From: an uncultured Prevotella sp.
Lineage (GTDB): Bacteria > Bacteroidota > Bacteroidia > Bacteroidales > Bacteroidaceae
Assembly: GCA_900315835.1 (NCBI GenBank)
Contig: ONAR01000017.1
Location: forward strand, 62,001 to 126,000
DNA length: 64,000 nucleotides
Direction of reading: 5' to 3'
Part shown: in pieces, positions 24,597-32,917 of the stretch
Numbering within the stretch: the first letter of the stretch is position 1
Layout: every line of letters begins with the position of its first letter
Translations under genes and position numbers: made by a program
The notes under the pieces: generated by a model
Told to the model about the DNA's origin: nothing
The model's database searches: none
Seen by the model: only the letters and a program-made list of their open reading frames with translations

Positions 24597-27393
24597 GCTG
24601 GTACTTCGTTTCTATGATTACTTCAGCAAGCACCGACGGTTGATGGTGCTGTTGCTCTTGGCTACCGTGGCATTGTTTGCGGCATTGATCTTCCGTATTC
24701 ATTTCAAGGAGGATATCACCGACTTCCTGCCCCTTGACCAGACCGACCGTCAGGCGATGAAAGTATACCAGAATCTCTCGGGTGCTGACAAGATAGTGGT
24801 GCTGATCAGCCGGAGCGATGGCAAGTCGGCGCCCGACGAACTCGTTGAGGCTGCTGATGACCTCACCGCGCAGTTGCAACACGCTGGCATACAGCCACGA
24901 TACATCCAGTCGCAGATTGATTACGATGCCGCAGACCAAATGGCATCGTTTGTCTACGACAATATTCCTTACTTCCTGACGGATGCCGACTACCAGCGCA
25001 TGGAGCGCTTGTTGAAAGACCCCTCCTATCCGGGGGAACAGTTGGAACGCGACAAGCAAATGCTCTTCTTGCCGGGCAGCGGACTGCTCTCAGCGCATAT
25101 CGGTCAGGATCCCTTCAATCTTTTCACACCCGTCGTCCAACAGTTGGCCGACCGGCAGGTTGCCAACTATGAGCTTTACGATGGCTACCTGTTCACGCCG
25201 CGGCTCACCCACGCCCTGGTCATCGTCAATTCGCCGTATGGCTCCAGTGAGACGGCGCACAACAGTCAGTTGGTTCGTCAAGTGGAGCAGGCGCGTGGCG
25301 AGGTGATCCGCACGCATCCCTCGCTGAAAGTCCAATTGACCGGTGGCCCGGTGATTGCCTATGGTAATGCGCATCAGATTAAAATCGACAGTCTCATCTC
25401 CGTTATCTTAGCCGTCGTACTGATAACGTTGCTGCTCATTGCTGCCTTCCGTAGTCTGCGCAACATCCTGCTTATCGTGGTGTCGATAGCTTGGGGCTGG
25501 CTGTTTGCCTTAGGTATGCTCTCGCTCGTCGACCGCCATCTCTCCATCATCGTCATCGGCATCTCATCGGTCATCATCGGCATCGCCATCAACTATCCGC
25601 TGCATCTCATCTCCCATCTGAGCCATACGCCTGACCGTCGTCATGCGATGGGCGAGATACTCATGCCGTTGCTCATTGGCAATATCACCACCATTGGTGC
25701 CTTTCTTACGCTTGTGCCACTGGAGTCGGTGGCCCTGCGCGACCTCGGTCTCTTCGCGGCCTTTCTGCTTTTGGGCACCATCCTGTTTGTGGTGCTGTTC
25801 CTTCCTCATCTGGTCAAGCCGGTGGTGAGCAGCCGGCCTCATGCCGTTTTCTTGGGCAAGGTCAGCAACCTGCGGCTCGACCGCGTCGATTGGCTCATCG
25901 CTGTCGTCGCCCTGCTCACGTTGCCCTTGGCTTGGTTGAGCACGCAGTGCCGCTTCGATACCGACCTCACCCATATCAACTATATGTCCGACGAGCAGCG
26001 CGACGCCATGAAGGTGTTGTCGCAGATGCGCTCTGAGGACGACAGTCATAAGACGGTCTTCTTCCTTTCCACCGGTAAAAGCCTCGATGCAGCCCTGGCG
26101 GCTGATGAGTCTGTGCACGCTAAGTTGCTCCACGATAGTCAGTCAGCAGGCGCTGCTTCAATCAGCGGTTGTGCACCTTTCTTCTGTTCGAAGGGAGAGC
26201 AGCATCGGCGTCTCCGGCGTTGGCAGGCTTTTGTTCAACGCTATGATGCCCAACTCAAGACGGTGCTTTCGCAAAATGTTGCGGCCTCTGGCTTTGCGCC
26301 AGATGCCTTTGCAGCCTTCATTCAGACACTCGACCGCAGCTATCGGCCGCAGCCTCAGCTTTATTTCTCGCCTTTGCAACCGGCGTTGGGCCAATATCTG
26401 TATAACGACCCGACGGAGAAGACGTGGAGCGTTGTCACTCAACTCCGTGTGCCGGCTATCCGCCTTGATGCCACGCTCAACCGCTTACAGCACATCGGCG
26501 ACAGCCGTCACCATGCGTTTGAGATAGGGCAACTCAACAGCGTGATGGCCAACAACATCAACAACGAGTTCAATTACATCGGGTGGGCCTGCGGCTTCAT
26601 TGTGTTCTTCTTCCTCTGGTTTGCCATGGGCAACTTCGAACTGGCCGCGCTGTCCTTCCTTCCGATGGCGGTCAGTTGGATGTGGATATTGGGCATCATG
26701 GCGCTGCTCCACATCGACTTCAATATCGTGAACATCATCCTGGCGACGTTCATCTTCGGTCAGGGCGACGACTACACCATCTTCATGACCGAGGGCAGCC
26801 AGTACGAATACGCCTACGGCCGTCGGTTGTTGGGCTCTTACCGCAACAGCATCCTCATCTCGGCGCTCATCATGTTCATCGGCATCGGCACACTCATCAT
26901 CGCACGCCATCCGGCCCTTCACGGTTTGGCCGAGGTGACCATCGTCGGCATGTTCTCGGTGGTACTGATGGCATGGCTGCTGCCGCCGTTCCTTTTCCGC
27001 TGGCTCGTCAGCCGTCATGGTGAATTGCGCCACCGGCCGCTGACACTGAGGTCGCTGCTCATGCCGCACCGCTATCCCCAGCAGTGTGCCACGGGGCAGC
27101 CTCGCGAGGCTTACGTGGCCTATGTGCGCGACGTGTATTACTATTGTGGCACCGACATCGTGAAGACGGTGCGTAAGGCCACAGCCGCACCGACTGATGC
27201 GATTCAGCACGACGGTCAGCTCATCGTACCGGGGGGCAGCTATGGTGCGGTGGCGCTGATGGAGGCGCTGGCTCATCCTGACCTTACCGTCATTGCTCAG
27301 ACCATAGACGATGCCGACCGCGCCGTGACCGAGCGCATGGCTTGCCGCATCGCCCCAAATATCAAGACAACACCACAAGACACAAGCCTATGA
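24589..27393 (+). CDS. MMPL/RND-family exporter with a Rossmann-like tail
   Basis: 934 residues. Membrane helix 1 at 17-36 is followed by a large periplasmic loop; helices 2-6 span about 265-410; helix 7 is at 432-450; a second loop follows, then helices 8-12 at about 660-810. This is the MMPL layout; SDD/PATCHED-like signatures are ISSVIIGIAINYPLHLI and FGQGDDYTIFM. The product would export polyene-lipid. After the last helix are about 125 extra soluble residues with IVPGGSYGAVALMEALAHPDL near 877, which resembles the glycine-rich loop of a SAM-methyltransferase but lacks a clean GxGxG. Confidence 0.88.
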   Translation: MNKLVLRFYDYFSKHRRLMVLLLLATVALFAALIFRIHFKEDITDFLPLDQTDRQAMKVYQNLSGADKIVVLISRSDGKSAPDELVEAADDLTAQLQHAGIQPRYIQSQIDYDAADQMASFVYDNIPYFLTDADYQRMERLLKDPSYPGEQLERDKQMLFLPGSGLLSAHIGQDPFNLFTPVVQQLADRQVANYELYDGYLFTPRLTHALVIVNSPYGSSETAHNSQLVRQVEQARGEVIRTHPSLKVQLTGGPVIAYGNAHQIKIDSLISVILAVVLITLLLIAAFRSLRNILLIVVSIAWGWLFALGMLSLVDRHLSIIVIGISSVIIGIAINYPLHLISHLSHTPDRRHAMGEILMPLLIGNITTIGAFLTLVPLESVALRDLGLFAAFLLLGTILFVVLFLPHLVKPVVSSRPHAVFLGKVSNLRLDRVDWLIAVVALLTLPLAWLSTQCRFDTDLTHINYMSDEQRDAMKVLSQMRSEDDSHKTVFFLSTGKSLDAALAADESVHAKLLHDSQSAGAASISGCAPFFCSKGEQHRRLRRWQAFVQRYDAQLKTVLSQNVAASGFAPDAFAAFIQTLDRSYRPQPQLYFSPLQPALGQYLYNDPTEKTWSVVTQLRVPAIRLDATLNRLQHIGDSRHHAFEIGQLNSVMANNINNEFNYIGWACGFIVFFFLWFAMGNFELAALSFLPMAVSWMWILGIMALLHIDFNIVNIILATFIFGQGDDYTIFMTEGSQYEYAYGRRLLGSYRNSILISALIMFIGIGTLIIARHPALHGLAEVTIVGMFSVVLMAWLLPPFLFRWLVSRHGELRHRPLTLRSLLMPHRYPQQCATGQPREAYVAYVRDVYYYCGTDIVKTVRKATAAPTDAIQHDGQLIVPGGSYGAVALMEALAHPDLTVIAQTIDDADRAVTERMACRIAPNIKTTPQDTSL

Positions 27394-28718
27394 AGTACTC
27401 CCTATGCATGTTATTGTTGTTCGTCAGCACGTTGCTTCCGGCTGGCGCACAGTCGTTTGTGAAGGTCAACCGCAACCGTACGGTCACCGTGAGTGCCCGT
27501 TTTCCCAAAGCCGATGAGGTGCGTCTTCGCGGGTCGCTGGCCGTAGAGATAAAACGCAGCAACCTGATCAAGCGCCTCAATCTGGTGCCGCGGATGTTGC
27601 AAAAAGAAGATAAGGTGTCGCTCGAAGAGCAGAACGGGCATTGGACCTTCACGTCGAAGGCGCTGCCGTCTGACCTCTACACCTACGTCCTCAGCGTCGA
27701 CGATGCCGACACCTTGGATGCGGCCAATCCCAACAAGGTGCGTGAGGTCAACACGTGGTACAACTGGCTCATCATCCCCGGTGGCCGCGGCGACGACTAC
27801 CTCACGCGCGACAATGTGGCTCACGGTCGTGTGGAGACCGTGTGGTATCCCTCGTCGATTGCCGGACTGCCGCGCCGTCGTATGATGGTTTACCTGCCGC
27901 CCAATTACGACGGAACTCGTCGTTATCCGGTGCTTTACCTGCTTCATGGTGCGGGCGGTGATGAGAAGTCGTGGCTCGAACTGGGCCGGGCGGCGCAGAT
28001 TATGGATAACCTCATTGCCGACAAGCGCTGCAAGGAGATGATAGTCGTCATGCCCAACGGCAACGCCGACCGCGCTGCGACGCCCGGTGAGGATCCGTAC
28101 AACAAGGATATCGAGGCGGCATCGGCAGTGCCGTCGATGTTCGGCCGCATCGAGACCGCGTTCATCCCCGATATCGTCAACTACATCGACAGCCATTACG
28201 CCACGCTTGCCGACAAGGCTCACCGCGCCATTGCCGGTCTGTCGATGGGCGGCATGCACACGCTGTTCATCGCGGCCAACAACCCCGATACGTTTGACTA
28301 TGTCGGTCTGTTCTCGGCAAAGATAGTTAATGAGTTTATGAAGGAGAACCGACTCCGGCGTATCAAGCACGCTGGCAATCAGGCCAATACCATTGGCGAC
28401 CTCATACCCTCTATTACACGTAAGGGCCCGGGCAAGCAGGTGTCGCAGTTGAAGCAATATGCCGACTCGGGCAATGTCGCCATCTACGACAGTCTCGACG
28501 CCAAGCTTCAACGACAGTTCGCCGCCAAGCCGAAGCTTTATTACATCGCCATTGGCGACACCGATTTCCTATTGGATGAGAACGAGGCGTTCCTTGCCAA
28601 GCTCGACGAGAAGCACTATGCCTATACCTACAACCCCACCGATGGTGGTCACGAATGGATGAACTGGCGCCGCTACCTTGTCGACTTCCTCCCCCGTTTG
28701 TTCCCCGATAATCCTTAA
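27390..28718 (+). CDS. Secreted CE1-type esterase
   Basis: A 442-residue protein. Signal peptide MKYSLCMLLLFVSTLLPAGAQ, an N-terminal beta-sandwich (E-set/CBM48-like, about residues 25-125), then an esterase-D/feruloyl-esterase domain: YPVLYLLHGAGGDEKSW, nucleophile Ser in AGLSMGGMHTLF, Asp near GDTDFLLDEN and His in TDGGHEWMNW. Feruloyl esterases of this family cleave aryl-ester links, so the enzyme could supply or remove aromatic groups in the polyene product. The start at 27390 overlaps the exporter stop. Confidence 0.88.
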   Translation: MKYSLCMLLLFVSTLLPAGAQSFVKVNRNRTVTVSARFPKADEVRLRGSLAVEIKRSNLIKRLNLVPRMLQKEDKVSLEEQNGHWTFTSKALPSDLYTYVLSVDDADTLDAANPNKVREVNTWYNWLIIPGGRGDDYLTRDNVAHGRVETVWYPSSIAGLPRRRMMVYLPPNYDGTRRYPVLYLLHGAGGDEKSWLELGRAAQIMDNLIADKRCKEMIVVMPNGNADRAATPGEDPYNKDIEAASAVPSMFGRIETAFIPDIVNYIDSHYATLADKAHRAIAGLSMGGMHTLFIAANNPDTFDYVGLFSAKIVNEFMKENRLRRIKHAGNQANTIGDLIPSITRKGPGKQVSQLKQYADSGNVAIYDSLDAKLQRQFAAKPKLYYIAIGDTDFLLDENEAFLAKLDEKHYAYTYNPTDGGHEWMNWRRYLVDFLPRLFPDNP

Positions 28719-28722
28719 AACA

Positions 28723-28956
28723 ATGAAAGAAGAAATAAGAACTATCCTCGAAGACCTGCTTCCGCTCGTCAACTTCGACGCCGACTTCCTCTTTGCTGAG
28801 CTCGACTCGCTCGGCATCACTGCCATCCTCATGGCGCTCTCGCAGCACTATGGCATCGACTTGGAGTCGGAAGATGCCACGCCGAAGAACTTCCGCAACC
28901 TCGACAGCCTCGTGGCCCTTGTCCAGCGTAAGCTCAACGAGAAGGCTTCTCATTAG
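28723..28956 (+). CDS. Second acyl carrier protein
   Basis: A 77-residue carrier with Ser29 in ELDSLGITAIL for phosphopantetheine. It is shorter and more divergent than the first ACP. It lies 4 bases after the esterase, and an 18-bp minisatellite separates it from the ligase. Carriers next to an AMP ligase usually receive the activated starter acid; that role is inferred here. Confidence 0.92.
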   Translation: MKEEIRTILEDLLPLVNFDADFLFAELDSLGITAILMALSQHYGIDLESEDATPKNFRNLDSLVALVQRKLNEKASH

Positions 28957-28960
28957 CCCC

Positions 28961-29097
28961 CCCATAAAACCCATCCACCCATCCACCCCATCCACCCCAT
29001 AAAACCCATCCACCCCATAAAACCCATCCACCCCATAAAACCCATCCACCCCCAAAACCCCATCCACCCCCAAAACCCCATCCACCCCATAATCCCC
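28961..29097 (+). repeat. 18-bp C-rich minisatellite between carrier and ligase genes
   Basis: About seven to eight tandem copies of an 18-bp unit close to CCATCCACCCCATAAAAC, with variants where CATAAAAC becomes CCAAAACC or CATCCACC. The array fills the whole gap between the carrier stop (28956) and the ligase ATG (29111). The transcript here would be almost free of G and therefore unstructured. Copy-number change could alter spacing or expression of the ligase gene. Confidence 0.9.
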
Positions 29098-29110
29098 CAT
29101 CCCTCTCCTC

Positions 29111-30469
29111 ATGCTCAATCACTTGGAAGACTATATCGCTCGCCATGCCGCCGCCACGCCCGACCGCGTTGCCGTCGACGACCATGGCACCGTCTACACT
29201 TACGGCCAACTTTGGCTGATGGTGCAGCAGGAGGCCGAACGCCTGCGTGGCAACGGCTATGGTCCAGGTCGCCTTGTCTTTTTCCGTACATCGCAAGACG
29301 TTCATTTCATCGTTACCTACCTTGCCGTCCACCTTATTCAAGCCGTTGCGGCACCGATGGGTAAGGATCTTCCTGAGGCACAGCTGACTGAACTCGAAGC
29401 CCGTTACCACGACACGCTGCTGCCAACCGACAGTGGCGGCAAGGCTGGCATTGCCGACGTACTGTTTACCACGGGAACGACGGGGGCGCAAAAGGGGGTG
29501 ATGCTTTCTCATAAGGCGCTGTTGGCCGACGTTGACAACCTCATCGCTGCGCAGGGCTTCTGTGCCGACACGGTATTCGTCATTGCCGGACCGCTCAATC
29601 ACATCGGCAGTCTGTCAAAGATGTGGCCCGTCTGGGTGGTTGGTGGCAGTCTGGTGCTGCTCGACGGCATGCGCGACCTCGACGCATTCTTTCGGGCACT
29701 CGACCGCCCCGTGGGTAAGATGGCCACGTTCCTCGTTCCGACGGCTATCGACATGTGTCTGCGCTTCGGCCGCGACCGTCTGTCGCAGTTGGCTCGCCGC
29801 ATCGACTTCATCGAGACCGGTGCCGCCGCCATCCCGCAGCAGTGCATGGACGGACTTTGCGCTGCGCTGCCTCATTCGCGCCTTTACAACACCTACGCCT
29901 CAACCGAGACCGGTATCGTTTGTACTTACGACTTTGCCCATGGTCAGCACGACCCTCGCTGCCTCGGAAAGCCGATGCGCAACGCCGAGGTGCGCATCAT
30001 GCCCGACGGCCGCATCGCCTGCCGCGGCGACATGCTGATGAGCGGCTATCTCGACCATGACCACACGACCGAGACCATGCTCGATGACGGTTGGCTTGTA
30101 ACGGAGGACTTGGGTGAACTCGATGCCGAGGGCCATCTGCTGTTCAAGGGTAGGAGAGGGGAGGTCATCAATATCGGTGGTTATAAGGTATCGCCATTAG
30201 AGGTGGAGCAGGCCGCGCGCACCGTACAGGGACTGTCCGACTGCGTCTGTCTCGCTGCCGACTCGCCATTGCTCGGCCACGTGTTGAAGCTCATCTACAC
30301 CACCGACGACGGGCAACCGATGGCCAAACCGCAGTTGGCCCGCCAACTGGCCGCCCGCCTCGAACGCTTCAAGGTGCCTGCGCTCTATGAGCATGTGGCC
30401 GCCTTGCATTATACGTTCAACGGGAAAATCGACCGTAAATATTATCATCACATCACTGATAAACAATAG
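29111..30469 (+). CDS. AMP-dependent acyl/aryl-ACP ligase (ApeH-like)
   Basis: A 452-residue ANL-superfamily adenylating enzyme. Core motifs: FTTGTTGAQKGV (P-loop), YASTETG, GWLVTEDLG (hinge Asp region), and the C-terminal FNGKIDRKY with the catalytic Lys. It is shorter than typical coumarate-CoA ligases. In aryl polyene pathways this type of enzyme loads 4-hydroxybenzoate or coumarate onto a carrier, and the neighbouring second ACP is the likely acceptor. No ammonia lyase that would make the acid is present in the window. Confidence 0.9.
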   Translation: MLNHLEDYIARHAAATPDRVAVDDHGTVYTYGQLWLMVQQEAERLRGNGYGPGRLVFFRTSQDVHFIVTYLAVHLIQAVAAPMGKDLPEAQLTELEARYHDTLLPTDSGGKAGIADVLFTTGTTGAQKGVMLSHKALLADVDNLIAAQGFCADTVFVIAGPLNHIGSLSKMWPVWVVGGSLVLLDGMRDLDAFFRALDRPVGKMATFLVPTAIDMCLRFGRDRLSQLARRIDFIETGAAAIPQQCMDGLCAALPHSRLYNTYASTETGIVCTYDFAHGQHDPRCLGKPMRNAEVRIMPDGRIACRGDMLMSGYLDHDHTTETMLDDGWLVTEDLGELDAEGHLLFKGRRGEVINIGGYKVSPLEVEQAARTVQGLSDCVCLAADSPLLGHVLKLIYTTDDGQPMAKPQLARQLAARLERFKVPALYEHVAALHYTFNGKIDRKYYHHITDKQ

Positions 30470-30472
30470 GTT

Positions 30473-31396
30473 ATGGAGGTAAGAGATGTTTTTGCCATGC
30501 GTAAGGACGGCCGCTATGAGGAGGCTTATAAGGCCATCTCCAGTCTTTACGCCTTTCATCGTGGACCGCACACCAACCTCTGCATGTTCTGGTGTACGCA
30601 CGACTTGTTCAAACTACGCCTGCAGCAGAAACGGGTGGATGATGCCCGCCAACTGCTCTATCAATTGGTGAAACTCTACAGTCAGATTGACGACCGCTTG
30701 GCGATGGGCAACCGCGCCATCGTCAATGCCGCACTGGCGCTGGATAAGCAGATTGATAACTTCAACCTGATTTATTTCATGCCTTACTTCAACCGTCTTA
30801 CGGAGACCGATTGGCAGCCCTACGTCGTGCAGGGCCACACTGTTCCGTCGCTTGGTCAGCAGGTGGTCAACCATCTGCTCAAGAACCTGCCCGCCCGCAA
30901 CGCGGCTTACATCGACGCCATTGCCGACATCTTCCATAAGGCCTTTGTCAAGGCGCCCAACTATAAGGGCAACCTGCGCCATCTGGCTCAGATGCATGCA
31001 TTGGTGGGGCAGAACGACAAGGCCATCAGTCTCTACAAGCGCATGCTGTTGCGTTATCACGACAGCTACCTCTACGTGGAGTTGTCAAAGCTTGTCACCG
31101 ACGAAAAGCTGCGTCTTGCCCTCTGCTGCATGGCGGTGGTGAGACAGCGGCGCCCGGAATATGCGGCGAGATACCACCTTGAGTTGGCTGTGCGCCTCAA
31201 GGTGGGTTATCCTCATCGTGCGGCTTATGAGCTGCAGCGTTATATCGAAATCCGTCAGCATCTGCGCCAACCGGTGTCGGCCTTTGCCCAGCGCATGCAG
31301 CGGGCGTTGCACGGCATACAGCCTGTCACCGCTGAATCTGAGCAACAGCTGTACGACCGCGCCGAACAGGTGGTCAACCAATACATACAGGGTTAA
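30473..31396 (+). CDS. TPR-like helical protein at the end of the polyene operon
   Basis: A 307-residue, all-helical, soluble protein without signal peptide. It has tetratricopeptide-like stretches such as RKDGRYEEAYKAISSLYAF and HALVGQNDKAISLYKRMLLRY. No catalytic motif or recognised family. It follows the ligase by 3 bases, so it is part of the same transcript, and it abuts the DUF4861 gene stop-to-stop without a terminator between them. A scaffold or regulatory role is possible but unsupported. Confidence 0.75.
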   Translation: MEVRDVFAMRKDGRYEEAYKAISSLYAFHRGPHTNLCMFWCTHDLFKLRLQQKRVDDARQLLYQLVKLYSQIDDRLAMGNRAIVNAALALDKQIDNFNLIYFMPYFNRLTETDWQPYVVQGHTVPSLGQQVVNHLLKNLPARNAAYIDAIADIFHKAFVKAPNYKGNLRHLAQMHALVGQNDKAISLYKRMLLRYHDSYLYVELSKLVTDEKLRLALCCMAVVRQRRPEYAARYHLELAVRLKVGYPHRAAYELQRYIEIRQHLRQPVSAFAQRMQRALHGIQPVTAESEQQLYDRAEQVVNQYIQG

Positions 31397-32581
31397 CTAC
31401 TTGACCTCCACCCGCAACGGTTCCCGCAGGTTGGCCTCCTCGTCGTCCATCACAGCTTGCCACTGGTTCATCGTGCGCACGTCGTAACCACTCCATGCGG
31501 CACCCACATAGTAGGTGAGCGGCTCACGATTGGCCACCTTCTTGATGCCCACGGCATGACCGGTGGCACCACTTGTCAGGGTGTGGAGCGGCAGATAGCG
31601 CGTAGTGGCGCCGGGGAAGATGCCGCCGATATACACCTGACAGTTATTGCCTTCCATATTGTCGGTTGGATCGGCATAAAGGGCTTTGTGGGCGTTGATG
31701 CGCAGTGTGGTCGTATCTTTTTCGTGGACAACGAAACCGCCAGCCACCTCGGCGGGACGACGCAAGCCGTCATACCACACGGTAATCTTATTGAGATGGC
31801 GCCCCTTGTCCAACTGCATCACACGATGCTCGGTGACGGTCTGACCATTGATGCGGGCTGGATTGAAGGTCAGCGACAGCGTGAAGCGCAGCGGTCCATT
31901 GTCGAGAATCTCATAGTCGCGGTAGCAATAGGGCATGACCAGACTGTCGCCCAACAGAATGGCGGGTGCGCCGCAACCCAGTGTGGCACCGACCATATAG
32001 GGGTCGTAGCCATAGCCGTGGTCGACATGGAAAGAGCGGTTCAACAGCAGGGAATCGCCCTTGGCCGGATTGGCTTTCTTCATCTTCACACCCTCGAGGT
32101 TGAGGCGGTAGCGCTCAGGTGCGACAATCTCGGGCGTATTTTTCACCCACACGTCTACGCCGTAAGCCTTCTCGCCCGTCCGCTGCAATGCCGGACCATA
32201 GACACGGTAGGCGCAACGGTCATTCTCCCAGGCGATGTCGTCCTCGCGTTCCTTATATAATGCGCCGCTCACCCACACGTGCATCGGCTCTGCTTTACCC
32301 GGCCGCAGGATAAACGTTGTGGTCTCATGCGGACGCACCGAGGCATCGACAAGCAACAGACTGTCGTGTGTAATCTGATAGTCGACCTGCACACCACGGG
32401 CGTTGAACACGCGCAGACCATTATGACCTAACAGCCGACAGACACGGCGGGCATCGGTTGATACGACCTCCTGACGCTGGCGGTCGGAAGGATTGGTCAC
32501 GGTCAGCTTCAGTTCCTGAGCTTGCAGGTTACAGCTAATACCTAATAGCGCAACAAATAAGAATTTAGTTTTCATCTTCAT
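31397..32581 (-). CDS. DUF4861 secreted protein
   Basis: About 394 residues from MKMKTKFLF, which starts a signal peptide (cleavage near NLQAQ). The rest matches the DUF4861 pattern, including EREDDIAWENDRCAYRVYGPAL and YGVDVWVKN. Members occur with pectin and other uronate-polysaccharide genes in Bacteroidota. Here it is divergent from the kdu operon, which supports a periplasmic role in the same pathway. The biochemical function is not known to me. An in-frame start at 32608 would add nine residues before the signal peptide and is less likely. Confidence 0.82.
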   Translation of the reverse strand: MKMKTKFLFVALLGISCNLQAQELKLTVTNPSDRQRQEVVSTDARRVCRLLGHNGLRVFNARGVQVDYQITHDSLLLVDASVRPHETTTFILRPGKAEPMHVWVSGALYKEREDDIAWENDRCAYRVYGPALQRTGEKAYGVDVWVKNTPEIVAPERYRLNLEGVKMKKANPAKGDSLLLNRSFHVDHGYGYDPYMVGATLGCGAPAILLGDSLVMPYCYRDYEILDNGPLRFTLSLTFNPARINGQTVTEHRVMQLDKGRHLNKITVWYDGLRRPAEVAGGFVVHEKDTTTLRINAHKALYADPTDNMEGNNCQVYIGGIFPGATTRYLPLHTLTSGATGHAVGIKKVANREPLTYYVGAAWSGYDVRTMNQWQAVMDDEEANLREPLRVEVK

Positions 32582-32709
32582 ATATGATTTGCTTTCGATT
32601 TTGTTCAAATACGTTCGATTTTGTCCAAAGAGTCATTCCCAACCGCCTGCACCCCCGTTTTGAGGCCAAAAAATCCAAGATTTTCTTCGCCGTTACGATG
32701 AATGTTTTG

Positions 32710-32717
32710 TACTTTTG
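32710..32717 (+). promoter_or_regulatory. -7 box of the kdu operon (TACTTTTG)
   Basis: Exact TAnnTTTG match with about 200 bases of leader before the kduD ATG at 32918. No strong -33 partner. Confidence 0.6.
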
Positions 32718-32767
32718 CAGGAAAGAGATACTAATGATTAGAGCATTCTCATTGCGCTAACCCCGTG

Positions 32768-32775
32768 CAAAAGTA
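32768..32775 (-). promoter_or_regulatory. -7 box of the DUF4861 gene (TACTTTTG)
   Basis: Minus-strand TAnnTTTG match, about 190 bases before the DUF4861 start, overlapping the kdu leader. Confidence 0.55.
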
Positions 32776-32917
32776 GTAAAAAATCATTTTGCAGCAAAGA
32801 AAATATGAAAAATCAAACACAATGGCAAAATAAAGGGGATGGCCTTATGTAGTTTGCGCGGCTCATACGTAAAATAATATGGAGACATTATAAAAACTAA
32901 TTATAAATTATAAAATC

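Larger units (their letters stand above)
32582..32917. other. Divergent control region between DUF4861 and kduD
   Basis: 336 bases. TACTTTTG on the plus strand at 32710-32717 faces kduD, and TACTTTTG on the minus strand at 32775-32768 faces the DUF4861 gene. The two promoters cross, so the first about 45 bases of their transcripts would be complementary. The rest is AT-rich; no regulator gene or clear operator palindrome seen. Confidence 0.7.

Noticed and set aside
27411-28511. 366-residue minus-strand frame opposite the CE1 esterase
   Set aside because: Shadow of a gene with a complete signal peptide and triad.
28414-29602. Minus-strand frames with repeated GVDGFY or GGWVLW units
   Set aside because: The repeats are only the translation of the 18-bp minisatellite, in two frames; no evidence of a gene.
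11922-31396. Flexirubin/dialkylresorcinol cluster
   Set aside because: No DarA- or DarB-like cyclase and synthase genes were found; gene set fits the aryl polyene type better.
32800-32850. 15-codon open frame in the kdu leader
   Set aside because: Too short and without a ribosome site that can be told from background; no conserved features.
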